DNA of 64,000 nt from Polaribacter dokdonensis (GTDB taxonomy: Bacteria; Bacteroidota; Bacteroidia; Flavobacteriales; Flavobacteriaceae): assembly GCF_024362345.1 (NCBI RefSeq), contig NZ_CP101505.1, forward strand, positions 1,322,001 through 1,386,000, written 5' to 3'. Both the position numbers and the translations under genes were made by a program. The notes below the pieces were generated by a model. It saw only the letters and a program-made list of their open reading frames with translations, was not told the origin of the DNA and searched no databases. Below, piece after piece: positions 25,301 to 32,016 of the stretch; position 1 is the stretch's first letter; each line of letters begins with the position of its first letter.

Positions 25301-25570
25301 GCTCCAGAAGGCACAAGAAGTGGAAGTAAAAAATTAGGAGCATTTAAAAAAGGTGCCTTTCATTTGGCTATAAAGGCTGGTGTGCCTATTGTGCCAATAG
25401 TAATAAAAAACGCATATATGGCTATGCCCAAAGGAAGCAACATATTTAGTCCTACACATATAGAAGTTGTGGTTTTAGATCCTGTAGATACAGCTGAATG
25501 GAAACCAAAGCATATAGAAACTTACGTTGATGAAGTAAGAGAATTATTTGTAAAAGAATTAGAAAATTAA
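22331..25570 (+). CDS. Three-domain acyltransferase-phosphatase-acyltransferase (PlsB-like, HAD, PlsC-like)
   Basis: 1079 residues from the ATG at 22331; the open frame also allows a TTG two codons upstream. Domain 1 (about 50-300) is a glycerol-3-phosphate acyltransferase of the PlsB kind with HKTYLD (catalytic HX4D, His 96/Asp 101), FIRRSF and IEGTRSRTGK. Domain 2 (about 630-850) is a HAD-IB phosphatase (FFDLDRTLIND at about 631, SAATRYQ, FYTDSIDDYPLL). Domain 3 (about 915-1079) is a lysophosphatidate acyltransferase of the PlsC kind with NHQSSAD (His 921/Asp 926), FIDRSN and APEGTRS at about 991-997. Together the domains could carry out acylation at sn-1, acylation at sn-2 and a dephosphorylation. 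No separate membrane anchors stand out. It follows the hydrolase gene directly and precedes gpsA by 17 bases. Confidence 0.9.
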   Translation: MENNLKNITNHPNYQASLLEIAKSEKMDISEVQQKGEACIQELYSQQHPIANLLSVKGFQFMMSKAYNNKIDVDPQEIKKLMKLMRQNSVAFILTHKTYLDTVVLVTTLAQYGMPIPFTFGGINLAFPGLKQLGKKSGLIFIRRSFKDDLIYKASLRHYISCLIENGDHLTWNIEGTRSRTGKIVYPQMGILKYIMEGAQDSTRNIKYVPVSIVYDLIPDVKQMTEEGRGVEKQSEDVKGFVKYFRKLGNEYGKAAIRFGEPVDASEHQNAIIPDIEEDSYSDKNTLPRFAFELIHKANRITPVTTVSLVCNVLLNNFALTKKEIEFSVLKLMNYIEQRKNDVLIERGKSISASVQKALNLLKSSGIIQKNKAGYKTKYTLNTREFLPATYYANMASAHLYHRAFIEIALVKIKDEKSNRILSFWEEIMQLRDLFKFEFFYTNKPQFSSEIESELDLFDKNWRKTISDENADITKLLAKQELFVSKGLLLIYLEANKIVCKTLQSWDLEDDFSDEDFIELCLFKGKELHWKNRISRLESASKPFLISALRLAKNKNLLPSDKKLDFKRLDLWMSQLEELTERLQYLQNLESESLKKIKKQKDDIEKVPGAEIISIAEEVLEDEEGPHIAAFFDLDRTLINDFSAKQFVKSRFLSGKSTPKELLSQFATLTAYAIGNRDFEILTKISALGVKGISEKQFKDLGEEIYKDHLISTIYPESKTLIASHLEKGHKVVIVSAATRYQVTPIANGLGITEIYCTEMEVKKGKFTGLISEMCWAEGKARAGRKFAKANNIDLSKSFFYTDSIDDYPLLEIVGKPVATNPDNKLSQLAFENNWKILRFKKNTKKPVVNGLRTGLAAASLYPSALKGIVKGTLAMSQREGINATITSIGDLGTKLAGLDINVKNKHNLEDHRPAVFCFNHQSSADFFVILKLLQKDVTGIAKKELEFTPFGPVFKAMGAIFIDRSNKKKALASMKNAANVLKNGTSVAIAPEGTRSGSKKLGAFKKGAFHLAIKAGVPIVPIVIKNAYMAMPKGSNIFSPTHIEVVVLDPVDTAEWKPKHIETYVDEVRELFVKELEN

Positions 25571-25587
25571 TCATCTAAACTAACATT

Positions 25588-26589
25588 ATGAAACTACAAG
25601 TTGGCTTATTAGGTGGTGGTTCATGGGGAACTACTGTAGCATCATTAACTGCTAAAAACAGCAAAACTATTCTTTGGGCTAGAAATCAAGAAACAGTAGA
25701 TGAAATCAATAATTCTCATACTAATGAAAAGTACTTGCCAGATGCAAAATTGACACACAGTCTGCAAGCGTCAACATCTATAAGAGAAACAGTGGAAGAA
25801 GCAGATGTAATTGTAATGGGTGTACCTGCACAAAGTTTTAGAGAAGTATTAAAAGAAGCAAAACCACATATAAGGCCTTGGGTACCAATAATTAACCTTG
25901 CTAAAGGATTGGAGATTAGCACAAAAAAAAGAATGACAGAAATTATAGAAGAAATAATGCCTGGTCATCCTGCAGGTGTTTTAACTGGGCCAAATTTAGC
26001 TAAGGAAATTCATTTTGGTAATGCAGCTGCTGCTGTAATTGCAATGGTAGATAAAACCATAGCTTCTAAATTACAAGATGTTTTTAGCTCTGGTTTATTT
26101 AGAGTTTATACCAATACAGATGTTATTGGGTGTGAATTAGGTGGAGCCTTAAAAAATATAATAGCAATTGCATCAGGAATGGGTGATGGAGCAGATGCAG
26201 GAGACAATACAAGAGCAGCAATTATTACAAGAGGTTTAGCTGAACTTACAAGATTAGGAATTGCTATGGGTGGTAAAAAACAAACATTTTATGGTTTAGC
26301 AGGTATGGGTGATTTGGTTGCCACCTGTTCTTCTTCTCAAAGTAGAAATCATCATGTAGGTTTTGAACTTGGTAAAGGCAAAAACCTAGAACAGATTATA
26401 AATGAAATGAATGAAGTGGCAGAAGGTGTAAAAACAGCTAAAGTTGTTATGGAACTTGCCAAGAAATATAAAGTAGATATGCCAATTTCTGAACAAATTT
26501 ACAAAGTACTTTACGAAGGTAGCACTGTTAATGAAGCATTTAAAGGGCTTTTAAGATATGAAGTAGGGTCTGAAAAAGAACCAGGATAA
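25588..26589 (+). CDS. gpsA: Glycerol-3-phosphate dehydrogenase [NAD(P)+]
   Basis: 333 residues, the family length. GLLGGGSWGTTVA at 7-19 binds NAD(P), GPNLAKEI and GCELGGALKNIIAIASGMGDG carry the catalytic lysines, and GLAGMGDLVATCSSSQSRNH is also conserved. It reduces dihydroxyacetone phosphate to sn-glycerol 3-phosphate in the cytoplasm, which is the acceptor for the acyltransferase encoded just upstream. Its inclusion here means that the backbone precursor and its acylation are co-expressed with the storage-lipid synthase. A 17-base gap precedes it and 10 bases follow. Confidence 0.96.
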   Translation: MKLQVGLLGGGSWGTTVASLTAKNSKTILWARNQETVDEINNSHTNEKYLPDAKLTHSLQASTSIRETVEEADVIVMGVPAQSFREVLKEAKPHIRPWVPIINLAKGLEISTKKRMTEIIEEIMPGHPAGVLTGPNLAKEIHFGNAAAAVIAMVDKTIASKLQDVFSSGLFRVYTNTDVIGCELGGALKNIIAIASGMGDGADAGDNTRAAIITRGLAELTRLGIAMGGKKQTFYGLAGMGDLVATCSSSQSRNHHVGFELGKGKNLEQIINEMNEVAEGVKTAKVVMELAKKYKVDMPISEQIYKVLYEGSTVNEAFKGLLRYEVGSEKEPG

Positions 26590-26599
26590 AATTTTAGAT

Positions 26600-27112
26600 A
26601 TGAAGAAAAAACAAGAACAAAATGCATCTTTTATGGTGCGTTTTCAACAGCAAATTTTTGAAGAAAATGGAGAATCTAAAATTCAGTGGAGAGGAAAAAT
26701 AACACACGTACAAGATGGTTCTGAACAACGGTTTTCAGACTTTAAGGATGCTTTGGATTTTATGCAAAATACGTTAGCAGATTTAACGCATGAAGCTACT
26801 ATAGATGAGCAATCAGAGAAAAGAGAGAACCTGATAAACAAAAGTCTTTCTATGTGGAAAACCATAAAAGATGTTGGCCCAAAAGTAATTAGAGATACCA
26901 TAAAAGATCCTAAGAAACAGTTTGAAAATATACAAGATCAAATTCAAGATCAAATTTCAAATTTAGGAGATGAACTATCAGAAAAAGTTCAAATTAATGA
27001 ATGGAGAAATGCCTCTAGAGCTGACTTTAATAAAATTCAAAATCAGATTGACACACTCACATCAGAAATAAAAAAATTGAGTACCAAAATGGATTCAATG
27101 AAAAAGAATTAA
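26600..27112 (+). CDS. Unknown protein with coiled-coil tail (lipid operon)
   Basis: 170 residues with no domain that I can name. Residues 10-65 look like a compact alpha/beta unit (FMVRFQQQIFEENGESKIQWRG... then FSDFKDALDFMQNTLADLT); residues about 75-170 are long amphipathic helix with heptad character (NIQDQIQDQISNLGDELSEKV, IDTLTSEIKKLSTKMDSM). Such tails are common in phasin-type granule-associated proteins, but this is only resemblance. It has no signal or membrane segment. It lies 10 bases after gpsA and 7 before the BTAD regulator gene. Confidence 0.7.
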   Translation: MKKKQEQNASFMVRFQQQIFEENGESKIQWRGKITHVQDGSEQRFSDFKDALDFMQNTLADLTHEATIDEQSEKRENLINKSLSMWKTIKDVGPKVIRDTIKDPKKQFENIQDQIQDQISNLGDELSEKVQINEWRNASRADFNKIQNQIDTLTSEIKKLSTKMDSMKKN

Positions 27113-27119
27113 TTGATTA

Positions 27120-27923
27120 ATGTCAGATTTTCAACAACAACTTATTGACCTAGAAAACTTTCAAACGAATGCTGTTATTCGAATTGAAACTTTAGGCAAT
27201 TTTGTTGTTTGGAGAGATAATGCAAAGGTTGAAAACAAAAGCTGGGGAAGAGATAAAACGATTCAGTTACTACAATATCTAGTTTCCTACAGAAAAAGAA
27301 ATGCACTGCATAAAGAAAAGATTATGGACAATCTTTGGGAAGATTGGAATGATAGAGACTTTAAAGTAGCTTTGCATGGTATAAATAAAGTCTTAGAACC
27401 AGATAGAGCCTCTAGAACAGAACCTGTTTTTATTGTAAGACAAGGTGTAAGTTATCAAATTGATTTAGACAAAGTTTGGATAGATGTAGAAGCTTTAGAG
27501 CAACTTATTATTATTGGTAACAGCAATTTTAGCTCAGATCATAATATCGCAAAAGAAGCTTATCAAAAAGCAATAGCACTATATAAAGGCAGTTTTCTAC
27601 CTAACAGAATTTATGAAGATTGGTCTTCAGAAGAAAGAGAAAAATCTCAATTACTAATTTTAAGTGCATATATTACTCTAGCAGATATACTATTGAAAGA
27701 AAATCCGTTAGAAAGTATTCGTTTAGCACAAAATGCATTATCTATTGATGCAACTTGGGAAGATGCTTACAGAATTCAAATGCAAGCATACATCAATAAG
27801 GGTAATAGACCACAAGCCATAAAAACCTATATGAAGTGTGAGGCTATTTTAGAAGAAGAATATGGAATTTCTCCACTTCCAGAAACAAAGAAACTTCTAA
27901 AGAAAATAGAAGAAATCAACTAA
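27120..27923 (+). CDS. SARP-like transcriptional regulator (winged helix plus BTAD)
   Basis: 267 residues. Residues about 18-115 are an OmpR/SARP-type winged helix (IRIETLGNFVVWRDNAKVENKSWGRDKTIQLLQYLVSYRKR, then KVALHGINKVLEP and SYQIDLDKVWIDVEAL), and residues about 120-265 are the all-helical bacterial transcriptional activator domain (BTAD: AIALYKGSFLP, YITLADILLKENPLESIRLAQNAL, EDAYRIQMQAYINKGNRPQAIKTYMKCEAILEEEYGISPLPET). This is the minimal two-domain SARP form, well known in Streptomyces antibiotic clusters. It is the last gene of the lipid operon and its probable target repeats lie just downstream, before the phasin-like genes. Its ligand or signal, if any, is unknown. Confidence 0.87.
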   Translation: MSDFQQQLIDLENFQTNAVIRIETLGNFVVWRDNAKVENKSWGRDKTIQLLQYLVSYRKRNALHKEKIMDNLWEDWNDRDFKVALHGINKVLEPDRASRTEPVFIVRQGVSYQIDLDKVWIDVEALEQLIIIGNSNFSSDHNIAKEAYQKAIALYKGSFLPNRIYEDWSSEEREKSQLLILSAYITLADILLKENPLESIRLAQNALSIDATWEDAYRIQMQAYINKGNRPQAIKTYMKCEAILEEEYGISPLPETKKLLKKIEEIN

Positions 27924-27944
27924 CAATCAAATGATTAACTTTAT

Positions 27945-27964
27945 TGTAACTCATTTGTAACTCC
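27945..27964 (+). repeat. SARP-type tandem direct repeat, copy 1
   Basis: TGTAACTCATTTGTAACTCC: the heptamer TGTAACT repeated with an 11-base period. The second heptamer copy with its C (TGTAACTC) ends at 27963, exactly 8 bases before the TATTTTTG box at 27972. It is 17/20 identical to copy 2 at 28041-28060. Confidence 0.7.
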
Positions 27965-27971
27965 AATTATT

Positions 27972-27979
27972 TATTTTTG
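27972..27979 (+). promoter_or_regulatory. Distal -7 promoter box before the phasin-like genes
   Basis: TATTTTTG matches TAnnTTTG, 8 bases behind the first repeat pair and about 130 bases before the ATG at 28112. Confidence 0.6.
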
Positions 27980-28040
27980 TAGAAAATTAATTAGAATGAG
28001 TTTCTAATGAGATTTATATCTATAATTTCATAATCTTTTT

Positions 28041-28060
28041 TGCAACTCATCTGTAACTCT
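28041..28060 (+). repeat. SARP-type tandem direct repeat, copy 2
   Basis: TGCAACTCATCTGTAACTCT: the same two heptamers with an 11-base period. TGTAACTC ends at 28059, again exactly 8 bases before a -7 box (28068). Confidence 0.7.
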
Positions 28061-28067
28061 CATATTG

Positions 28068-28075
28068 TAAGTTTG
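28068..28075 (+). promoter_or_regulatory. Proximal -7 promoter box before the phasin-like genes
   Basis: TAAGTTTG matches TAnnTTTG and ends 36 bases before the ATG at 28112. The distance from repeat to box (27 bases start to start) equals that of the distal promoter. Confidence 0.65.
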
Positions 28076-28111
28076 TTACATAAAATTTAAATTATTATAA
28101 AAATATATATT

Positions 28112-28957
28112 ATGGCAACAAAAAAGTCTAAAAAACAAGAAGATAAATTAGGAAAAGCAAAAGCAATCGTTAAAAGAATTAATAGCGATTTAATTGATGC
28201 TTCATTTAATGCTATTGAAACTACTGTAAAAACAGGAGAAAAATGGCAAAAACTAACTGCTAAGTTAGTTAAGAAAGCAGAGCCTTTAACAAAGCAACAA
28301 ATTAACATGGTTGTAGAAACTGCTGAGTCTATTAAAGGTCAGTTAGAAAATAGTACTGATCGTTTAAAAACATTAGTAGGTTATGACCCAAAAATGTTAG
28401 AAGATGCTAAGAAAATGGTAAAAGAAAATCCTTTAGTAGAAAAAGCTGAAGAGATGAAAGAAAAGCTAGAGAAAGAAGTAGCTAACAACAAGTATGTTAA
28501 AAAAGCAGAAAAAATGTCTGATAAGTTAAAGAAAAACATTTCTGAAACTATAGATGATGTAAAAGGTAAAATCGAAGATTATACAGAAGATGCTTTAAAT
28601 AATGTAAACGAAAAGTTAGAAGATATTAAGCCTGTAAAAACTAAAAAATCTACACCTAAGAAAAAAGTTGTAAAGAAAGAAGTAGCTGTAGAAGAAAAAA
28701 TAGTTGTTAAGAAAACTGAGGTTAAAGATGATTTAAAAGTAATTAAAGGTATTGGGCCAGTTTTAGAAAAATCATTAAATGATTTAGACGTAACTGCTTA
28801 TGAGCAAATCGCAAAAATGACCATTAAGAACATGACTAAATTATTAACAGATGCAGGAATTAATGCTAAAATTTATGATTTATCTGGTTGGAAAGCTCAA
28901 GCAAAGTTAGCTTTAAAAGGAGATATGGAAGCAGTGAAAAACTGGGAAAGAAAATAA
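28112..28957 (+). CDS. Phasin-like protein with C-terminal helix-hairpin-helix domain
   Basis: 281 residues. The N-terminus is very lysine-rich; residues about 20-180 are long amphipathic helices (IVKRINSDLIDASFNAIETTVKTGEKWQKL, then repeated KKAEEM/KKAEKM segments) like the granule-coating phasins. A Lys/Val-rich linker of about 30 residues leads to residues 205-281, a helix-hairpin-helix domain (DDLKVIKGIGPVLEKSLNDL) of the non-specific DNA-binding or protein-interaction kind. I infer a coat protein for the lipid bodies made by the enzymes of the upstream operon, possibly tethering them to the nucleoid. It is expressed from two tandem promoters and followed after 17 bases by a second phasin-like gene. 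Confidence 0.7.
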   Translation: MATKKSKKQEDKLGKAKAIVKRINSDLIDASFNAIETTVKTGEKWQKLTAKLVKKAEPLTKQQINMVVETAESIKGQLENSTDRLKTLVGYDPKMLEDAKKMVKENPLVEKAEEMKEKLEKEVANNKYVKKAEKMSDKLKKNISETIDDVKGKIEDYTEDALNNVNEKLEDIKPVKTKKSTPKKKVVKKEVAVEEKIVVKKTEVKDDLKVIKGIGPVLEKSLNDLDVTAYEQIAKMTIKNMTKLLTDAGINAKIYDLSGWKAQAKLALKGDMEAVKNWERK

Positions 28958-28974
28958 CCAAAAAAAATTAAGAC

Positions 28975-29265
28975 ATGATTACTAAAAAAATAGATACTAA
29001 GAAGATTTCTAAAAAAGTGGAAAAAGCATTTAAAAACGCTAAAACTACAAGTGCAAAAGCTAATGATTACGCTTTAAACACAACAGAAAAAGTTGTAACT
29101 GAAACTATAGATATTGCTAGCCAATTACAACAGGTTACAGACAAAGCTCTAAAAAGTAGAATTGAGTTATTAGGTAAAAAACAAAACCTAATGTTCGATA
29201 CTTTAGAAGCATACAAAAAACAACTTTTAAAAGGAAAAAAGAAGTTGAGAAAAGCATTTGCTTAA
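28975..29265 (+). CDS. Small phasin-like protein
   Basis: 96 residues, all amphipathic helix and Lys-rich, with the segment ETIDIASQLQQVTDKALKSRIELLGKKQNLMFDTLEAYKKQLLKGKK that has the spacing of phasin-family helices. It is 17 bases behind the larger phasin-like gene and ends just before a strong terminator. A role in coating storage granules is inferred from composition and location. No signal peptide. Confidence 0.68.
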   Translation: MITKKIDTKKISKKVEKAFKNAKTTSAKANDYALNTTEKVVTETIDIASQLQQVTDKALKSRIELLGKKQNLMFDTLEAYKKQLLKGKKKLRKAFA

Positions 29266-29285
29266 TTGCAAAATACTCCTAAATA

Positions 29286-29320
29286 AAACCAAGTTAAAAT
29301 TTAACTTGGTTTTTTGTTTT
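29286..29320 (+). terminator. Rho-independent terminator of the phasin-like transcript
   Basis: AACCAAGTTAAA (29287-29298) and TTTAACTTGGTT (29300-29311) are perfectly complementary, and a T-rich run follows. Confidence 0.88.
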
Positions 29321-29358
29321 TATAGGCATTGTTATGCTTTAATCGAGCAAACGTTTCG

Positions 29359-29366
29359 TATTTTTG
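29359..29366 (+). promoter_or_regulatory. -7 promoter box of the TetR-like gene
   Basis: TATTTTTG matches TAnnTTTG and ends 18 bases before the ATG at 29385. It overlaps a TTG codon at 29364, which is therefore rejected as the start. Confidence 0.6.
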
Positions 29367-29384
29367 TTTAAAGTTTTAAGCAAA

Positions 29385-30047
29385 ATGAAAAACAAAAAGC
29401 AAAGTTCAAAATTAGACATCCTTACACTTTATATGGATTTGGTTTCTGAGCATCAAGCAAAACCAGATAGTGTTGAGGATTTTTGTGAACAAACCAACTT
29501 AGATGAAGAAAATTTTTACGCGCATTTTAAATCATTAAATAAAGTAGAGAAAACCATTTTTAAAGAGTTATTTAAAAACTCTTTAGAGGTGTTAAATGAA
29601 AGCGAAGAGTTTTTGTCTTTTGATGCTAAAAACAAACTGATAAGTTTATACTTTACATTCTTCGAAAACTTCACTTTAAACAGAGCTTATTTAGAGGTTG
29701 TTTTAAAAGGATGTAGAAACAAACTACAATCTTACAAAACACTTTCTGGCTTAAAGAAAAGCTTTATTCATTTTATAGATAGTTTAGAATTAACAGATAG
29801 TATTCTACCTATAGATGGCTTAGAAAAAATTCAAAATAATGTAATAAGCCATTCAGCTTGGATACAATTACTAATCACCATTAAATTTTGGTTAGAAGAT
29901 ACATCTGATTCTTTTGAGAAGACAGATATTTTTATAGAAAAATCAATCAATACCAGTTTCGAATTAATAGAAAACAAATTCCTAAAAAATGTATTTGATT
30001 TAGGAAAGTTTGTGTACAAAGAAAAGTTTCAAAAAAATACGGATTAA
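29385..30047 (+). CDS. TetR-like regulator, Bacteroidota type
   Basis: 220 residues from the ATG at 29385. Residues about 8-55 (LDILTLYMDLVSEHQAKPDSVEDFCEQTNLDEENFYAHFKSLNKVEKTIF) follow the TetR helix-turn-helix plan, although weakly: the recognition helix ends ENFYAHF where classical members read xxFYxYF. The rest is all helix, as in TetR ligand-binding domains. The gene has its own promoter and is 3 bases before the kinase gene below. Regulator-kinase pairs of this kind recur in Flavobacteria. Targets are unknown; the adjacent lipid locus is possible. Confidence 0.7.
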   Translation: MKNKKQSSKLDILTLYMDLVSEHQAKPDSVEDFCEQTNLDEENFYAHFKSLNKVEKTIFKELFKNSLEVLNESEEFLSFDAKNKLISLYFTFFENFTLNRAYLEVVLKGCRNKLQSYKTLSGLKKSFIHFIDSLELTDSILPIDGLEKIQNNVISHSAWIQLLITIKFWLEDTSDSFEKTDIFIEKSINTSFELIENKFLKNVFDLGKFVYKEKFQKNTD

Positions 30048-30050
30048 GGT

Positions 30051-31361
30051 ATGAAAAAAGCAAGCAAAATTCCGATTACTAAAATTCAACGTGCTTCTAA
30101 ACTTGTAAAAACAGGTGCAAAAGTGGGCGTGAATTATTTAAAATATTATGGTGATAAAATTACCAAAACTGAAGAAGATGCCAGAGAGCAGTTAAATAAA
30201 AATAACGCAGAAGACATTTACGACAGTTTAAAAGATTTAAAAGGTAGCCCATTAAAAGTAGCACAAATGCTTAGTATGGAAAAAAGCATATTGCCTAGAG
30301 CTTACGTAGAAAAGTTCTCTTTGGCTCAATTTTCTGTACCTCCATTATCTGAGGCTTTGGTGCTAAAAACCTTTAAGAAAAGTTTTGGTAAATTTCCATC
30401 AGAAATTTATGACAAATTCGATGTTAAAGCATACAATGCTGCAAGTATTGGTCAAGTGCATAAAGCTGAAAAAGATGGCAAACAATTAGCAGTTAAAATT
30501 CAATATCCAGGAGTTTCAGACAGTATAAAGTCAGATTTAGCTATGCTAAAACCTTTTGTTATTCGAATGTTTAACATGAAAGGTAAAACATCAGATGAGT
30601 ACTTTTTTGAGGTACAAGATAAACTATTAGAAGAAACAGACTATGTATTAGAAGTGCAACAAAGTCAAGAAATTGTAGACAGTTGCAGCCACATACCAAA
30701 CCTAGCATTTCCTACTTATTATCCAGAGTTATCATCCAAACAAATTATTACTATGGATTGGATGAAAGGTGTTCACTTGTCTGAATTTACAGCAGTAAAT
30801 ACAGATCAAGAAAAAGCAAATGCTATAGGTCAAGCTTTGTGGGATTTTTACATGTTTCAAATTCATAATCTTAAAAAAGTACATGCAGATCCACATCCAG
30901 GAAACTTCTTAGTTTCTAAGAAAGGAGAACTTATTGCTTTAGATTTTGGTTGCATGAAAACCATTCCTTTAGATTTTTATAATCCGTATTTTATTTTAGC
31001 TAGAAAAGAAACTTTATCAGACAGAAAATTGTTTGAAGAAAAAATGTTTGAGTTAGAAATTCTTAGAAAAGAGGACAGTAAAGAAGAGTTCGATTTTTTT
31101 AATGCTATGTTTCATGAAATGCTATCAATTTTTACACAACCATTTCACGAAGAAGTTTTCGATTTTTCTGACCCAGTATTTTTTGGTAAAATTTCTGAAT
31201 TTGGAGAACGTTATTCTAAAAACGTAGAGTTAAGATCTTATGATGCAAGTAGGGGTTCTAAACACTTTATTTATATGAACAGAACCTTTTTTGGATTGTA
31301 CAATTTAATGTTCGATTTAAAGGCGCAAGATATTAAGATTAATAATTTTATGAATTTGTAA
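30051..31361 (+). CDS. ABC1/UbiB (ADCK) family atypical kinase
   Basis: 436 residues. Conserved features: KGSPLKVAQMLSMEKSILP near 65-83 (the family's KxGQ-type region), the Ala-rich loop YNAASIGQVHKAE, the lysine of LAVKIQYPGV, ITMDWMKGVHLSEF, the catalytic VHADPHPGNFLV and the metal-binding IALDFGCMK. UbiB/ADCK proteins are ATPases or kinases that support isoprenoid-quinone synthesis and other lipid biology. The substrate here is unknown; Bacteroidota make menaquinone, so a classic ubiquinone role does not apply. It is 3 bases behind the TetR-like gene, with the storage-lipid locus just upstream. Confidence 0.9.
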   Translation: MKKASKIPITKIQRASKLVKTGAKVGVNYLKYYGDKITKTEEDAREQLNKNNAEDIYDSLKDLKGSPLKVAQMLSMEKSILPRAYVEKFSLAQFSVPPLSEALVLKTFKKSFGKFPSEIYDKFDVKAYNAASIGQVHKAEKDGKQLAVKIQYPGVSDSIKSDLAMLKPFVIRMFNMKGKTSDEYFFEVQDKLLEETDYVLEVQQSQEIVDSCSHIPNLAFPTYYPELSSKQIITMDWMKGVHLSEFTAVNTDQEKANAIGQALWDFYMFQIHNLKKVHADPHPGNFLVSKKGELIALDFGCMKTIPLDFYNPYFILARKETLSDRKLFEEKMFELEILRKEDSKEEFDFFNAMFHEMLSIFTQPFHEEVFDFSDPVFFGKISEFGERYSKNVELRSYDASRGSKHFIYMNRTFFGLYNLMFDLKAQDIKINNFMNL

Positions 31362-31410
31362 AATCTTTACTACTTTCGTAGAATAAAGAAGAACAAATCA
31401 AATAAAATTT

Positions 31411-32016
31411 ATGCTAATTATAGGAATTGCAGGTGGAACTGGAAGTGGAAAAACTACGGTTGTAAATCAGATTGTTAAACAACTTCCTACAGATGAAGTT
31501 TGTGTAATTTCGCAAGATTCATACTACAAGGCTACAGATAATTTGTCTTATGAAGAGCGTACAAAAATAAATTTCGATCATCCAAGAGCTATAGATTTCG
31601 AACTTTTAATAAAACATTTAAAAGATTTAAAAAAAGGTAAAACTGTAAATCAGCCTGTATACTCTTTTGTTACACACAATAGAACTAAAGATATTTTTAA
31701 AACCCAGCCAAGAAAGGTGGTTATTGTAGAGGGTATTTTAATTTTTAATAGTGAAGAATTAAGAGATTTATTCGATATTAAAATCTTTGTACATGCAGAA
31801 ACAGATGAGCGTTTGATAAGAAGAGTTCGTAGAGATATTACAGACAGAGGTAGAGATATAGATGAAGTTTTAAATCGCTACCAAAACACCTTAAAACCTA
31901 TGCATCAGCAGTTTATAGAGCCTACTAAGAATTTTGCTGATATCATTATACCTAATGACAGATACAATACTGTAGCCATAGATATTGTTAGAAGTGTAAT
32001 TAACGAACGTTTGTAA
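31411..32016 (+). CDS. udk: Uridine kinase
   Basis: 201 residues with the P-loop GGTGSGKTT at about 8-16, the SQDSYYK motif around 35-41, NFDHPRAIDFELL, and VEGILIF, all diagnostic for uridine/cytidine kinase. It phosphorylates uridine or cytidine to UMP or CMP for pyrimidine salvage in the cytoplasm. Cytidine deaminase (55035-55517) in the same window acts in the same salvage route. The DivIC-like gene begins directly after its stop. Confidence 0.95.
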   Translation: MLIIGIAGGTGSGKTTVVNQIVKQLPTDEVCVISQDSYYKATDNLSYEERTKINFDHPRAIDFELLIKHLKDLKKGKTVNQPVYSFVTHNRTKDIFKTQPRKVVIVEGILIFNSEELRDLFDIKIFVHAETDERLIRRVRRDITDRGRDIDEVLNRYQNTLKPMHQQFIEPTKNFADIIIPNDRYNTVAIDIVRSVINERL

